Source of the DNA: Panagrolaimus kolymaensis
Taxonomy: Eukaryota > Nematoda > Chromadorea > Rhabditida > Panagrolaimidae
Direction: 5' to 3'
Assembly: GCA_028622995.1 (NCBI GenBank)
Contig: JAJQJQ010000021.1
Coordinates: forward strand, 186,001 to 250,000
Length of the DNA stretch: 64,000 nucleotides
Within the stretch, counting starts at the first letter, position 1, and the number at the start of each line of letters is the position of its first letter. A program made the translations under genes and the position numbers. Shown in pieces: positions 25,378 through 37,800 of the stretch. The notes under the pieces were generated by a model. That model worked only from the letters and a program-made list of their open reading frames with translations, ran no database searches and was not told where the DNA came from.

Positions 25378-26216
25378 GTTTCTTAATCAAGCAGCTTAAC
25401 ATAACACAAGAATAACAACATCAATTCATTCCAACTAATAAAAAAAATAGAATGCTGAAATTTTAGCATTTATTTTTTCTCCCCAAAACTCCTCCTCCCA
25501 AACTACCCATTTTTTTTGTATGTGTCAAAACAAATATGTTTTTGATTGTTGTTGCCACTTTATCTTTTCCCTTTGTAGTTTTTAGTTTTTTTTTCTTTCT
25601 TGTTTCGAAATTTTCGAATTCAAAAAAACCCAAAACAAACAAACACAAAAATACACACATGTTTGTTAAAATATTTTTTATAAATTTCTTCCTTTTTTTC
25701 GTCAAGTCATCATCATTAATTTAAAAAAAAAAGTTTTGTCCGTCCGTCGTCCACTTATTATTATTATTTTTATTCTTTATTTTATTGTTTGTTGTTGTTT
25801 GTCCGTCCAACAAACAACAACAATAACACCAAAAACAATAATTTATTTATCTATCATCTATCAAAAAAAAAGCATGAATCCAGGCAAATGGTTTTAAGGT
25901 ATAATTATTCTTCCAAAGTTTTTTTTCTTTTTTTATTTTATTTTATTCAAAAAGGTTCGCTGTGTCTCTTCTATTTAACAAAAAAAAATATAAATTCCAA
26001 AATGTTTTATTCCTGATTAGTTTTTATGTTGACCCATGTGATGGAATAAATACTGTAGTTAAAAAAATTTAAAATGTGTTTTTACAACAAAAATCTTAAC
26101 AGAAATTGTAAAATTTAGAAATTGGTTAATAATGATTTTATGAATGCAGAGATTTTTCACTTTTGTTAATTTTCCACAGAAGCTGATAATAATTAATCTT
26201 TTTTGTGTTTTCTTAG
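25378..26216. other. Intergenic, low complexity, no supported gene
   Basis: T- and A-rich low-complexity DNA with CAA/TTG-type triplet runs near 25790-25840. The overlapping ORFs on both strands (25463-25724) are chance readings of homopolymers. No CAGTT array is present. Confidence 0.5.
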
Positions 26217-26498
26217 TTTGATGAGCAAAACCGGTATAAGTTTAAGCAAGTTAAAAAAAAGAAAGAAACTTTTCGAGAGGTTGTTATCTATCGAGATAAT
26301 GAGTCTGTCTCAAAAGCAAGCCACGTCATCAAAGAAACAACGATCGCAACAAAAACAATCGCAACAATTATTTTTGTTTGCTATCGAAAAAGATACTTTT
26401 ACCTTTTCAATGATTCAAGAAAAGCAAACGACCATCTTCTTGAAGTTTTGTTTAAGAAAAACAAGCTTTTTGCTTTCCATTTCCAAATTCGTTTTTGA
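26217..26498 (+). CDS. Possible orphan exon, basic protein, uncertain
   Basis: Directly after a good acceptor (TTTTCTTAG ending at 26216) a frame stays open for 93 codons to TGA at 26496-26498. It begins FDEQNRYKFKQVKKKKETF and has coding-like codons such as GAT GAG CAA AAC CGG, but it has no start codon near its beginning. A second frame (ATG at 26221, ending 26511) is also open across the same DNA. I cannot connect either to an upstream exon with confidence. It may be a terminal exon whose first exon lies near 25875, or chance. Confidence 0.25.
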   Translation, partial: FDEQNRYKFKQVKKKKETFREVVIYRDNESVSKASHVIKETTIATKTIATIIFVCYRKRYFYLFNDSRKANDHLLEVLFKKNKLFAFHFQIRF

Positions 26499-27058
26499 CC
26501 CTAATCATTAAATCAAACAAAGCAAACATTAGTTTTTTTTGATTTTCCATCCGCTAATCTTGAGACCGCTGCTTGCTTTTCCACCATCGAGCTTCAAGTA
26601 AGTAAAAAATCAAGCAAAAAAAATCATGGAAGCATGCATCTATCTCTTTCACTTTCACCAACCTCCTCAAAAATAAAAAAATTTTCCCGAAAGAAAACTT
26701 CAGAAAAAGTCGCACTTTAAAGAAAAAAACAAAAAAAATTAGTGGAGGATGATGGACAAAAACGAGATTTAAAAAAATAGTCATCGACGACATACTTGCT
26801 GCTTCTTCATCGCCTGCTTTTTTGGAAAAGGTGAAGAAGGCGAAGGAGAGAGAGAATAATCGGATGAGTAAATAAATAAATACTGACCATCACCAAAAAA
26901 AAGTATGGAAAGACAGACGACGACTTTCAAAAACGATCCTTTATTTTTAGAAAGTTTTTGGTCTCAGTTATTTTAGTTTTTAAAAAGTTGAAAAGCTTGC
27001 TGCTCGCTTGCTTCTTTTGGTATTCTTCCAAAATTCAGAGTTTTTAATAATAAAAAAA
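26499..27058. other. Intergenic, promoter region of the second ShKT gene
   Basis: No gene supported. The stretch has GA/CT-rich patches near 26830-26860 and isolated CAGTT copies near 26965 only. Confidence 0.4.
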
Positions 27059-27459
27059 ATGAAGTTATTATTTTTATTTAGTATTTTTCTATTAATTATT
27101 GCAACCATTTTTGCTGCTCCATTTTTATCAGGCGAAGATGAACAAGAAGAATGCGTGGATAAAAGTAAGGTTGCTTTGACATAATATCCGTAAACCCTAT
27201 CTTTTTTACTAACACCCAATGTTAATATCATCGGCTGTTACTCATTCACTTTTTTTTTCTTCCTGTGATTTTAGTTTTTCCAATAAATCCAACTAACTAA
27301 TTAGTGCATTGGAAAATATTTATCACTCAAATTTCAGGCGAATATTGCAAACACATGAAACACAATTGCTTTGATTCAAAATATGATCAACTTATGAAAA
27401 CTCAATGCCGATTAACTTGTGGATTTTGCGTTGTAAAGCCAGATTTAATTTTTGATTAA
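27059..27459 (+). CDS. Secreted single-domain ShKT micro-protein, 75 aa (paralogue)
   Basis: Exons are 27059-27164 and 27338-27459, phase-1 intron. A signal peptide (residues 1 to about 20, Leu/Ile/Phe-rich, ending at Ala-Ala) is followed by a short acidic propeptide-like stretch (GEDEQEE). Six cysteines follow in ShKT spacing: C-x6-C-x6-C-x12-C-x3-C-x2-C. An 8-residue tail follows the last pair. The intron interrupts at the same place (right after C-V-D-K, phase 1) as in the gene at 25029, so the two are local duplicates that have diverged strongly outside the cysteines. Both are expected to be secreted and disulphide-bonded. The target is unknown. Confidence 0.88.
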
Positions 27460-27707
27460 AAATAATATATTTATTTTCTTTTTATATAAATTAATTATTT
27501 GCTTTGTTTGTAATAAATAAAAAATAATAATAAAAAAGTAAGAAAAACACTCGTTTGAACTTCCGCAAACACGAAAATCCATTTGAAACACTTTCCCATG
27601 GCAGCATGCAAATTTTTTCTTTAGGCGAAAAATTTCATCGCTTTCACAAACTTCACTTTTTTTCTTGATAGTTCGTTCATTTGTTTTTTTTTTTTTGTTA
27701 ATCGACA

Positions 27708-29215
27708 ATGGCAGAAGATAAAGCTGGTGAAAAATCCATGAGTAAAACTCAAAATGATACATCTGGTCCTGAAGTCATGGTTAAAGATGTTCAACCAACC
27801 GAAGCAAATGATGATCTTTCAACCGCTCATCAAATTTCTCCAAAGCAAAAAGGAAAATCAAAGAAATCAAGTGAAACTCCTCCTACAGCTGTAGCCATCC
27901 AACAACAACAAGAACAAGCTTCAAACAAAGATGAAAATGAACCTGATAAAAGTGAAAAGAAGCGACCTATTGCTGATGTGAAAACTCAACAACATAAATT
28001 GGAAAATGCTAAAGAAACTGTTCCCTTGATAAAGAAGAAGCATTCTGCAAAAGATTTTAGAAATGGTTATCAAAAATCAAAGATGTCAAATAGTCGTTCC
28101 ATTGCTGGTGCTTTCTTCAACACTTTCGACTGGTCCAAGAACAAAAAGGAATTCCAAAATGGTCGACGAAATCAACAAAATATCATTCGACGTCTTCGAA
28201 AAAAGAAATGGATGCCATATTGTAATACCATCATTACTGCTCTTACTATCTTCTTTATCACTACTGCTTGGTATTTACACTTTCACGTTAATGTATGTTT
28301 TGCTTTTCTACCTCTTTCTTGCTACCTACTAACAATCTAAACATTTTCAGCCTACTCTTGAAATGAAATTGACTCCTGATTTCCAAACAAGTGTTAGAGA
28401 CTTCTTAAGTCCGAGGAACTTCGAAAACTGCAATCATTCAAGTTTGGTTAACAACAATAACATTTCAAAAAGCTCCATCATCGATGACGTAAATTCTTAC
28501 TTTTATCAATCTTATCATCTATCAACTTTTTTGATTTTTCAGAGTCGCTGCTATAGTCAAGCTGGTTATGAAAACCGATACTTCTTTGAAACGTTCAAGA
28601 CATCTGTACATGATCAATCAAGTGGATGTGATGTTGATCGAGTTGAAGTTGTATGTTTTTTGTTTGCTTCTTTAAGCGGTTGATTTATAGCATCTTTTTC
28701 AGCATCCATGTTTGGTCAAGAACAAGAATGATACAACTCCATATGATTGGTTAGATTGGCAAGTAAAAGGTGAATACTATTTCAAAAACTCACTTGACAA
28801 GAATGAATTGAACGGAAGTGTTTCTCCAATAAAGGTATGGCTTTTTGGTGGTTTTTGGTTTTGCCATATTACTAAACAACTAAATGTATCCTTTTGCTAA
28901 CTAACCTTTTTATGCTTTTTTCAGTTTCCAATTATGAATGAACATGAACAAAAGTTACTCTTCAACAATACTGTCATTTCATATTACTTCTTCTATCAAT
29001 GTCCAAGATGTGTTGCGTCAACTTATGATGAAACTTATATCTCTTATCATCGTCATCATCATATTCATCATGAAAATGTTCCATTCAACAGGACAGATTA
29101 TTATTTCAAAGAAGTTTTCAATTTTCAACCTTTTGGATACCAAGAATGTGCAAATGATAGTTATAGCTGGATTCCTGTGAAAATTTTGAATACAAATGCT
29201 ACGAATGATGAATGA
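27708..29215 (+). CDS. Single-pass (type II-like) membrane protein, unknown family, 417 aa
   Basis: Exons are 27708-28292, 28351-28488, 28543-28650, 28703-28834 and 28925-29215. All introns are phase 0, and most are only 50-60 bp. Residues 1-165 are hydrophilic, Lys/Glu/Gln-rich and low complexity. Residues about 168-190 form one transmembrane helix (WMPYCNTIITALTIFFITTAW). The remaining 225 residues would be extracellular or lumenal, with conserved-looking Cys and Trp, a CPRC pair, a His-rich loop and several N-glycosylation sites (e.g. NHS, NNT). No signal peptide is seen, so a type II orientation fits. I do not recognise the domain. A poly(A) signal AATAAA lies near 29267. Confidence 0.85.
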
Positions 29216-30250
29216 AATATGTTTTTATATGTAATTTTTTTTATTTTATCTTTATGTATGTATGTAATAAATAGTTTTAATGCATTTGCTCATGTGTTCA
29301 ATATTTCCCATTCACAATTCTTTGCTCATTTTTTAAAACTCTTTAATATTTGCTTTCATCGACCTCTTCATTTTCTAACCAGCAATCGTGTGATTGAAAA
29401 AGTAAAACTTTAGTGGATTGAAAATAAGCACAAGGATGGATTTTCTCACAACAGAAATGCATGAAACTTAAATTTGTAGACGATGGTTGGCATTAATTTC
29501 TCATTTGCATTTTCTTTTCTCAAGCTTCATCCATTTTTTCTCTCGTTAATCGTTTCATATCTTTTTGATTTAGTTGATACACATTTTTTGTAAGTTATTA
29601 AGGTTTTTATAAAACTCTTATCCCATCAATATGGGTTTAAAGTGTACGTACCTATGGTGCTATGGAAATAAACAACTTATATGTAACCAAAATGTGTCTT
29701 TTATATTTCTAAGTTTTTTTCTTTCGAGCTTGTTAAAGAAAATGAAAAAAGCATAATAAGTTATGAATTTTTCGGTTTACAAACGAATTAATAAAACTTG
29801 AATATTATGCTTTTTTCCTTACCAATTTCATTGTTAGATGAATTATTACGAAGGAAGGAAGTGAAAATTCGAGGCATAGAAAAAGGGTGAATAACTTTTT
29901 AAAGTGTTTTTGTTTTTTTGATTGGCATTATTCGGGTTTGCGCGCGCGCAATAAAAAAAAATAAAAAAAAATTTGTAATGCTTTCATAGTTTTCCGATGC
30001 TGCTGACCAATGTGATCATCTCATCGAGGTACATGCGCGCAGCACAGACTGGCACCCAGCCAATGCGTTTGCTTTTTTTTTTATTGCAATTGCCAGTCAT
30101 TTTTTAGTATTATTATTGGTTGTTGAAGAAAAAAGATTTTTGTGAGCCTAATTTTTTGCTTCTTGTCAGTTTCAAATTTTCTACAGTGTTACAGAAAAGA
30201 AAAAAATGTAGTAACTTTATTTTCTGTTAATTTTTTTATTTTTGCTTTCT
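29216..30250. other. Intergenic; a GC-rich patch but no supported gene
   Basis: Mostly AT-rich. A short imperfect inverted pair (AAAAAAGCATAATA at 29747-29760 and its complement near 29803-29816) spans about 75 bp. A GC-rich patch with a GCGCGCGC run lies at about 29938-30072. Neither can be assigned a function. Confidence 0.4.
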
Positions 30251-30259
30251 AAAAACTTA

Positions 30260-33200
30260 TTACACCTCAGTTTAATATTACTTATTCCAAACATCCATGT
30301 CAAGTCCGCGGATTGTTATTCCACTAATCTTTGTTAAATAAACAAAGCACTACAAAAAAAAGTTTTGAAGACGTTGTTCCAGTTTTTCATTTTTCACGTG
30401 CACACGTCTGTCTTGTTGCAACTTTAACCTCCACAAAAAGTAAGCTTGAGTGTCTTTGACTCAAGATGTTTTTTTATTTTTGGTTTTGCAAAAATTCAAG
30501 AGAATTTATTGCAAAGCGATATTACTGCACCCAATTTTTTTCTTCGTTGTAAATTTGCAAAATTTGAAAACCATTTTGTTCGGGCACGTAAATGTTTTTT
30601 TCATGGATTTTTTTTAAATTATTTATTGTCTCAGTTTCATAATTTCCTCTTTAACAAAAAATGGTTTACAAATTTCATTTAAACAACAAGAGCTTAAGAA
30701 AATATTTTACGTAATATAAACAATACTAAAAGAATCCAGTTTAATTTTCTTTATGAAAGTTTTTGATTTTTTTAAATTTCAAGTTTTTGATATTCAGATA
30801 TTTGAATTAGGAACATAGTTACTGATTAAGTTTAAAAATGCCATAGTTAGAATCAGTTTTTTTTTCATTGCAGTTTTTTATATATTTTCTTTTATTTATT
30901 TTCTTCGTATCAGTTAAACTCTTTTTATCCCGCCTTCTCTAGCAGCATATAAATCTAAATTAAACCAAAGCAAAGATCAAACGTCCGTGTTTTTTTTGTT
31001 CTTGCTTCATTCAAAAATTAAACATAGAAAAAAGACAAAGCCTAAGATTTTTTTCTTTTTCTTTCATTCCATTTATTTTAACCCCACTTGTATGTGCGTG
31101 CCGTGTCAGTTAGTTATATTTTTTATCGAAAATAATAATGTTGTCTTTTTGCGTAGTCTGGCGAATGTCGGAAGTGGTCAAAATTTATTGCTTTTTTTAA
31201 AGATGGCTTAATGCTACTGATATCAGTTTATTTATTTATATATAATAAGCTTTTTTTTAATAAAAATTAATTAAAAACAACTGTCTTTTATTTGCAAAAG
31301 AAAATGTTTAGAAATTTGATGCAAGAAAATTAAATTTCTTGTTATACCTGAACATAAAAATCTGTTAAGCACTTCGCCCTCCAGTTTTTATCCTTTATTT
31401 ATTTTCTTGGTTCCAAATACAATTTTTCTTTTATGCATTGCTTATAATTGGAGGAGAACAGTTTTTTTTTTCAAAAAATATTTAAAAAAATTTAATTGTC
31501 AAAATTATCGATTCGATGAACAGTTTTGTATTTTATGTTGAACAAACTTTTTTTATGTTGTTGTTCAGTTTTAATAATAAATTGAACATGACATTATTTT
31601 CTTTATTTGTGTACAGTTTTTTGATTTTTTTAAAAATAAATTTAAAACCAACGGGTATCTTTACTCTCAGTTTATATGCATATTTTTAAAAACATTTTTC
31701 TTGGATTTTTTTAGCTAAAATATTTTTAATTTTCTTGTTTTTTTTTGTAAGTAAGTACTCCCATAAAACAAACAACGTTTCAGTTTTTAAGAGAAAGTGT
31801 CTCATAAGCGTATTTACATTATGAACTTTGAGTTTTGCTTTAAATAATGTTTTCTTCGCTATCCAAATATATTACCCAGTTTTTTTTAAATGTCTAATTT
31901 TTGATTTTTCAACCAAAAATAATTTTTTACTTATTTTGAACTTTTTTCCTGGTATTAATTTTGTTGGGTTTATCAAGCTACATATATTTACATTAGAACT
32001 AATTTATTTTTATCAGTTAACAAATCCATCGAAATTATCTGCTTCTCAGTTTTTTTCCAACAACAAAAAATATTATAATTTTTATATGCTTTTAATTCTT
32101 CCAAACCCTCCCTCCTAAATTTAAAAAATCCCATCAAAATGAAATAATTTTTAATGGATTTTTTTTTATCCGGGATTGACCCGATTTTTTTAGTTCTTCG
32201 TCATTCCCTATGTTTTCTTTTTTTTCCAATGAATGAATTTTATTTTTAAAGAAAAAAATGCATTCATTCTTATGACATATTTTTTTTAGCCACGTGTAAA
32301 AATAAAAAATATTCATTCTTCAATTTCTTCAATGACCCAAATTTTTTTTCATCTTTTTTTTTTGAGATTTAAAAACTCAAACAAATAACTAAAAAAAATA
32401 ATGAAAATTTCTTTTAAGAATCAAAGAGAGAACCGGAAAGAAATCAAAAACAAATAATCAAAGAATAAATAAAAGTGAATGAGTTTTTTGAGTTAATTTT
32501 TTTCACCTGCCCGGCTTGCTCTAGTTTTGTTTCTTCTTTTTAAAAAGTATATTTCTAAAAAAATAATAATAACAAAAGCTTTTGTTTTTTTCTTTTCAAC
32601 TATCTTTTTTTTCATAAACAAGTTTTTTATTTTGTTGTTGCTGTTGTTGTTTTTTTATTATTTACTTTCTTTTTTTTCCTTTTTACTTTTGCAGCCGAAA
32701 AAGAAAGAAAGAGAATGTTTTTACGCTTGAATGAAGATTATTTAATAATAATATGTAGGAAGGAGGAGAAAAGTAAGTGGGAAAAAATGGGAGAAATTAA
32801 AAAGTTTTTGTGAGATCCAGCAAAATTATTAAGTACAGTTTTAATTACGAAAATTTATGCTTCAGAAATGCTAAAAAACCCATGTTACTGATAGCTTTAA
32901 TTAAAAGTCCTTTTCGTCATCGCTTTGCAGTTAAAAATTTTTAAATAAGTTTTTTGAATCCAAAATCTTTTTCGACCAGTTTTATTCAAATTTAACTGAA
33001 GAGTAATTTTCTAAAACAGTTTTGATCTCAAACAATCCAGAAAAAGGCATAGTTTTTTTAAACCTAACAAAAATAGTTTTGTATTTCATTATACAGTTTT
33101 AAAAGAATTATTTCAAGCTTAGCTCACTCAAATGGATAAAATCTCAGTTTTATTAATTTTATCCCTAATCGAAAATTGCACATTTGCCAATTTTTTTAAA

Positions 33201-34880
33201 ATACATAAATTAGAACAAAAAATTATATTTATTTTGACCTTTTTCGTGTGCTTTTCAAAAATGTTGATTACTGTATGCAGTTTTTTTTCGTGGATACTTT
33301 TGTTGCAGTTTATTATTATCGTGCACTTTTAAACTTTTATCATACCTCTTCCCTTCGTTATTTTCCCTTTGCATCAACTTCTTCCAGTTTCTTATTTCTT
33401 TCTTCCAAATCAATAATTTTTCCTTCGAATCAAAGGGCAAAAAAATCGTCCCAGTTTTTTGTAATAGCTTATAATTTTTATATTAGTTCCAACATACAGT
33501 TTTTTTTGGTTCAAGCTGATCACAGTTAAACACAAAAATAAATATTAAAGATAAATACATTTAAGATTTTTTTACTTCCACGTTTCCTCCTTTTTTTAAG
33601 AAAAAAAATTCTTCCATTGAAATCCTTTTTTTTTTGTTTTCCCTATTTTTTTATTTATTTTTGTTTAGAAATTAAAAATTCTGCCTTTTTTCCTTTTCTT
33701 TTTCTTTTCAATTTTCAAAATCGTATAGTAGTTTTTTTTCTTTTTCTTGCTTCTAAGTTTTAGTAATAAAAAAAAGTAGCATTATTGCATTAATTAACAA
33801 TTTTTTTATTCAAAAATACATAAGTTTAAATCAATTACAGTTTTAATAAAAAAGAAAAAAACTCGTAAGTTAAAATAAAAAAAAAGTAGCAAATAAAATT
33901 AAGGAACGGCAAAAAAAAGCTGTTTCCTGTTATGGAATACAGAACACAGTTAAAAAATGACAAAAATTTATAAATAAAAAACCAAAAATTCTTTGGAAAA
34001 GATAACAGTTTTTAAATTATTTTAGCTTACCAACAAACTTAATTTAGTTCAGTTTAATTTTTTCTTGATTTTTTCCTGTTTTTTATCCTATCTCTTTGTA
34101 GGTTTTATGAAGGCTCAAAATAATAATGATAATTTTGTTATTATTAAGCCATTATTAGTGGAACGCAGTTTTAGTGATGTTTAGAAAAATTGGATTCGGA
34201 TCAGTTATAAAGAAATAAAAACAAATTAGGTTATAACGTCATCATCCAGTTTTACCATTAAAAATTAATAATAAAAAAACATAATTCTTACGTATCTTTT
34301 ATTTTGCTTTTAAAAAATTAATGGCAGTTTTTAAATTTTAAAATACTTTAGTTTTGTGATGAAATTAATCCTGTCAGAAGTTTGATCAATTATTTAATTT
34401 TTTTACTTTCTTTCTTGACCCCACCCATCTTTTTAAAGCAGTTTTGTACACTCCAAATAAAAAAAAATTTTGATTGGCCTTGTTTTAATGTTATCCCACA
34501 CATTTTCCTATCGCAGTTTTTTTTGCACCTTAATGTGAGTGATATTCAAAACAATCCTGATCAGTTATAATATAAAAATATAATATAAATTGAGTAAAGG
34601 ATTCGTCGTCACAGCCATCAATCATCGCAGTTTTATTCTAAAAAATTTAAAATAAAAAACACCCATCCATAGTTTAAAATATTTTTTAATAAAAAAAAAA
34701 GATGTTTGTCACAGTTTTAAAAATTATTTTATCTCTATGAACAAAGTTGATATCCCAGACGCAGTTTGATTGACCCTTATTTTATTGAAACTTCCTTTAA
34801 AATACAAATTCATTCAATTTTTTTTTGTTTCCCTTGCTGAGGTAATAGATTTCGCAGTTTTTATTATAAATAATTTAAAA
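30260..34880 (+). other. Motif block 2a: oriented CAGTT(T/A) array, intergenic
   Basis: The oriented motif resumes near 30267 and recurs on the + strand to about 34860, with thin spots at 32100-32820 and 33540-33830. No gene is supported. Predicted ORFs overlap motifs and T-runs. As in block 1, less A/T-extreme stretches lie just before each motif. Confidence 0.65.
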
Positions 34881-34899
34881 TCTTTCCATTTCCATTCCA

Positions 34900-37800
34900 A
34901 TATTTTTTTTTTGCTTCCACTTTGAATTATCATTTTTTATTCTTCTTTTGTCTCCTCCACCACCTTTCATTTTGCATCTTTTTTTTTTTGCAGTTCCACT
35001 TTCCCTTGTTTTCCTTCCACTCAGTTAAAAATATAAACAAACATAGAAATAATCACCTCATTTTTTTTCTCTCCTTTCGTTTAATTGATACATTCCATTT
35101 TCCAATCAAACATGCAACTAACTAACCAAAACTAATAAACTTCTGTTTATTGTCGTCGTCGTCGCTGTCGTCGACGTTTTATAACACCACCACCACTGAA
35201 AAAACAATAAATAGATTTTTTTTTGCTGATTGTGCAAAAAAAACTTTTGTTCTTTCATTTTTTTTGGTGCTCTTCAATTTTATTTTTCGAGACTAAAAAG
35301 CAAGCACCCGCGGCGCCGGAGATGGCCACAGAGAGAGAGACCAGACCGATTAGTTAGTTTTTTTTTCATTCTCGGTCGGTCGAAAAAATTTATCATTTAT
35401 TTTTATTTTTTATTTCATGTTCGGCGTCCCAGCATTTTTTTGTTTTGTTTGTGGGTGAAGCAAGCAACCCTTCGTCTGGCAAGTAAGTTGTTGGCTATTT
35501 GCATGATGATAGCCATTGGCCTTTCCGCCTATATTTGAAAAAAAAAAATTCTTGCAGAGTTCAATTTTTTTTCTTCTTCTTGTCAGTCGGGAAATAAAAA
35601 AAAAATGGTTGTTGTTTGTGAGAGTGCACTCGTATTATTTTATTTTGCTCGTTCGTTTCTTTTCTTAGAATTTTTTTTTATAAATATATAATAAAAAAAA
35701 AAGCTTGAATGCTAGCGAGCGAGAAAGCAAGCGAGTAGTGTGGTGCCTCTCTCCTAGCTGCTAGCTGCTGACTTTGGGAAAAATAGCAGAAGAAAGAGAG
35801 AAAAAGAAAGTTGTTTTTGTTATGGAAAAAAAAAGATGCTAGCTGCTTGCTTGCTTTTATTTTTTGCTTTTCCTTTCTTATTTTTGCTCTCGGTCTTACT
35901 ATTATTCCTTGGCAGACGCTAAAACATCGAAAAGGATGGTGGTGGTTGTTGCCTTTCGGCTGAATAGTACGATGTCGATTTTGTGCCAAAAAAAGAAAAG
36001 AAAGAATGAAAAAAGCCTCGCCGCTGGCTGCCGCCAGCCAGCCAACGGCAAAACTAGACTTGGCACATAGCCCATTTGGCAATGTTCCGTGCCAGTCGTC
36101 TATCGTCTATAATAGACGCAGCTTAAAAAAGGAATACATACTTTCTAAATGCGCTGTTTTTTTTTTTTTCAAAGTTTAAAATAGGATTTTTTTTCTTTAT
36201 AATTATTATTTTATTTATTTCAAAATCGCCTTTTTCATTATTATATTATGGAACAATTTCGTAACTTCTGAGAAGGATGGATACTTTACAGTTTTTTTAA
36301 AATTTATTTCGCAATAACAAATATTAAACAGTTTTTTTACTCTTCTTTGAGTCTCATTCACCAAAACTCAGTTTTCATTTCTCTAAAAGTGAATTAGATA
36401 TTTTGATGAAGCGAATTTTGATTTATTCATTAGACCCTAATCGAATATTTTTGGATTAATTATAAAATTTATGAACTATTTTATAATTCAGTTTAAAAAA
36501 TTTCTAAGTTAAAAAAGAACCAATTGTTCACTTAGTAATCAGTTTTAATATCTTTTTCTTTTGGTATCCGTCCATCCATCTTCCAAGTTCAAAACAATCC
36601 CTTCAACCCAACCTTTTTTTCCAATTAAATTTCATTAGAAATCTTTAATTATTTATTTTTTATTATTACAATTACAATTTTAAAATTTTTGTAATGTCTT
36701 CTCATTTTTTTCCTTCGTTCATTTTGATATTATATTGCGAAGGGGGGGGGGGGGGGGGCGAATTTTAATATAAGAATGTTGATGTGTTTTTTTTTAATTT
36801 ATTTATTATTTGAGACAGTGATGATGTCAGTTAGAGAGAAAGTGAGAGGAGGAAACCCGAAATGTGAATTACATATGCGCTTTTTTATATATAAATATAA
36901 ATAATGACGCAGGTGACCCGGACACAAAAAGTATGCTGGCTAAAAGGCTTCCCTCCTCTTCTCTATTTTATTTTTTACTATTTTACTATTTTCTTTTTTT
37001 GCTTTTTATTTTTTTTTTATTTCTTCGAAGAAAAAAAATAATATTAGTCGTCTATGCGCTCACTTGCTGCCGCCGCCGCCACTTTACGAACGTAAAATAA
37101 AAAAAGCACGCAAGCAAGCAAGTAGACGCAACGAAATGCAAGAAGAAGAAAAAAAAATATATAATAAAAGTTGTTGTTGGCTTTCGTCCATTTTTTTTTC
37201 TATTTCATTTTATTTTACGTTTGTTTGTGTGCGGCGTCGTACACGCTTCGGAGTGATACTGAGAAAAACAAGAAATTTAATTGAAAAAGAAGAGCACAAA
37301 AAAAAATCGTGTACATATGTCTGTATGCTTTTGTCTGTCCGTGTGTTACTTACTTTTGGCTATTTTATAATAAAAAAATAAAAAAAGGAAATCTTGGCAA
37401 TCTGCCAAACCGCCCTCGGACATATATATATATGCATCCATCTCCAACTAAATAAAAATGAATGTGTTGTTTGTGCAGAACAACTTTTTTTTAATACTTT
37501 TACATACGCGAGCAAAATTCTAACAAACAACACTCAGGAGGCAGTCGGCTGCTGCTTCTTTTTTTTCTTTTCCAAGTGGTTGTAAGTTGTTGTAATAATA
37601 GTTCATACACTTTAGGTAGAATGAGAGAGAAGCAGAGAAGAGAGAGAGGCAGCGGCGTGATTGTGCTATATTTATTTTTGTGAGAGGTTCGTGACAGATG
37701 TACATGCGAATGTTCGGAAGACTCATTTGCACACACACACACACTCGCTGCATTCGAAAAAAAAAAGAAGTGCATCCTACTTTTCTTTCTCACTGGCTGG

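Noticed and set aside
29747..29818. Short inverted pair around AAAAAAGCATAATA
   Set aside because: Only about 14-16 bp arms in A/T-rich DNA. Could be chance or a terminator-like feature; too weak to call.
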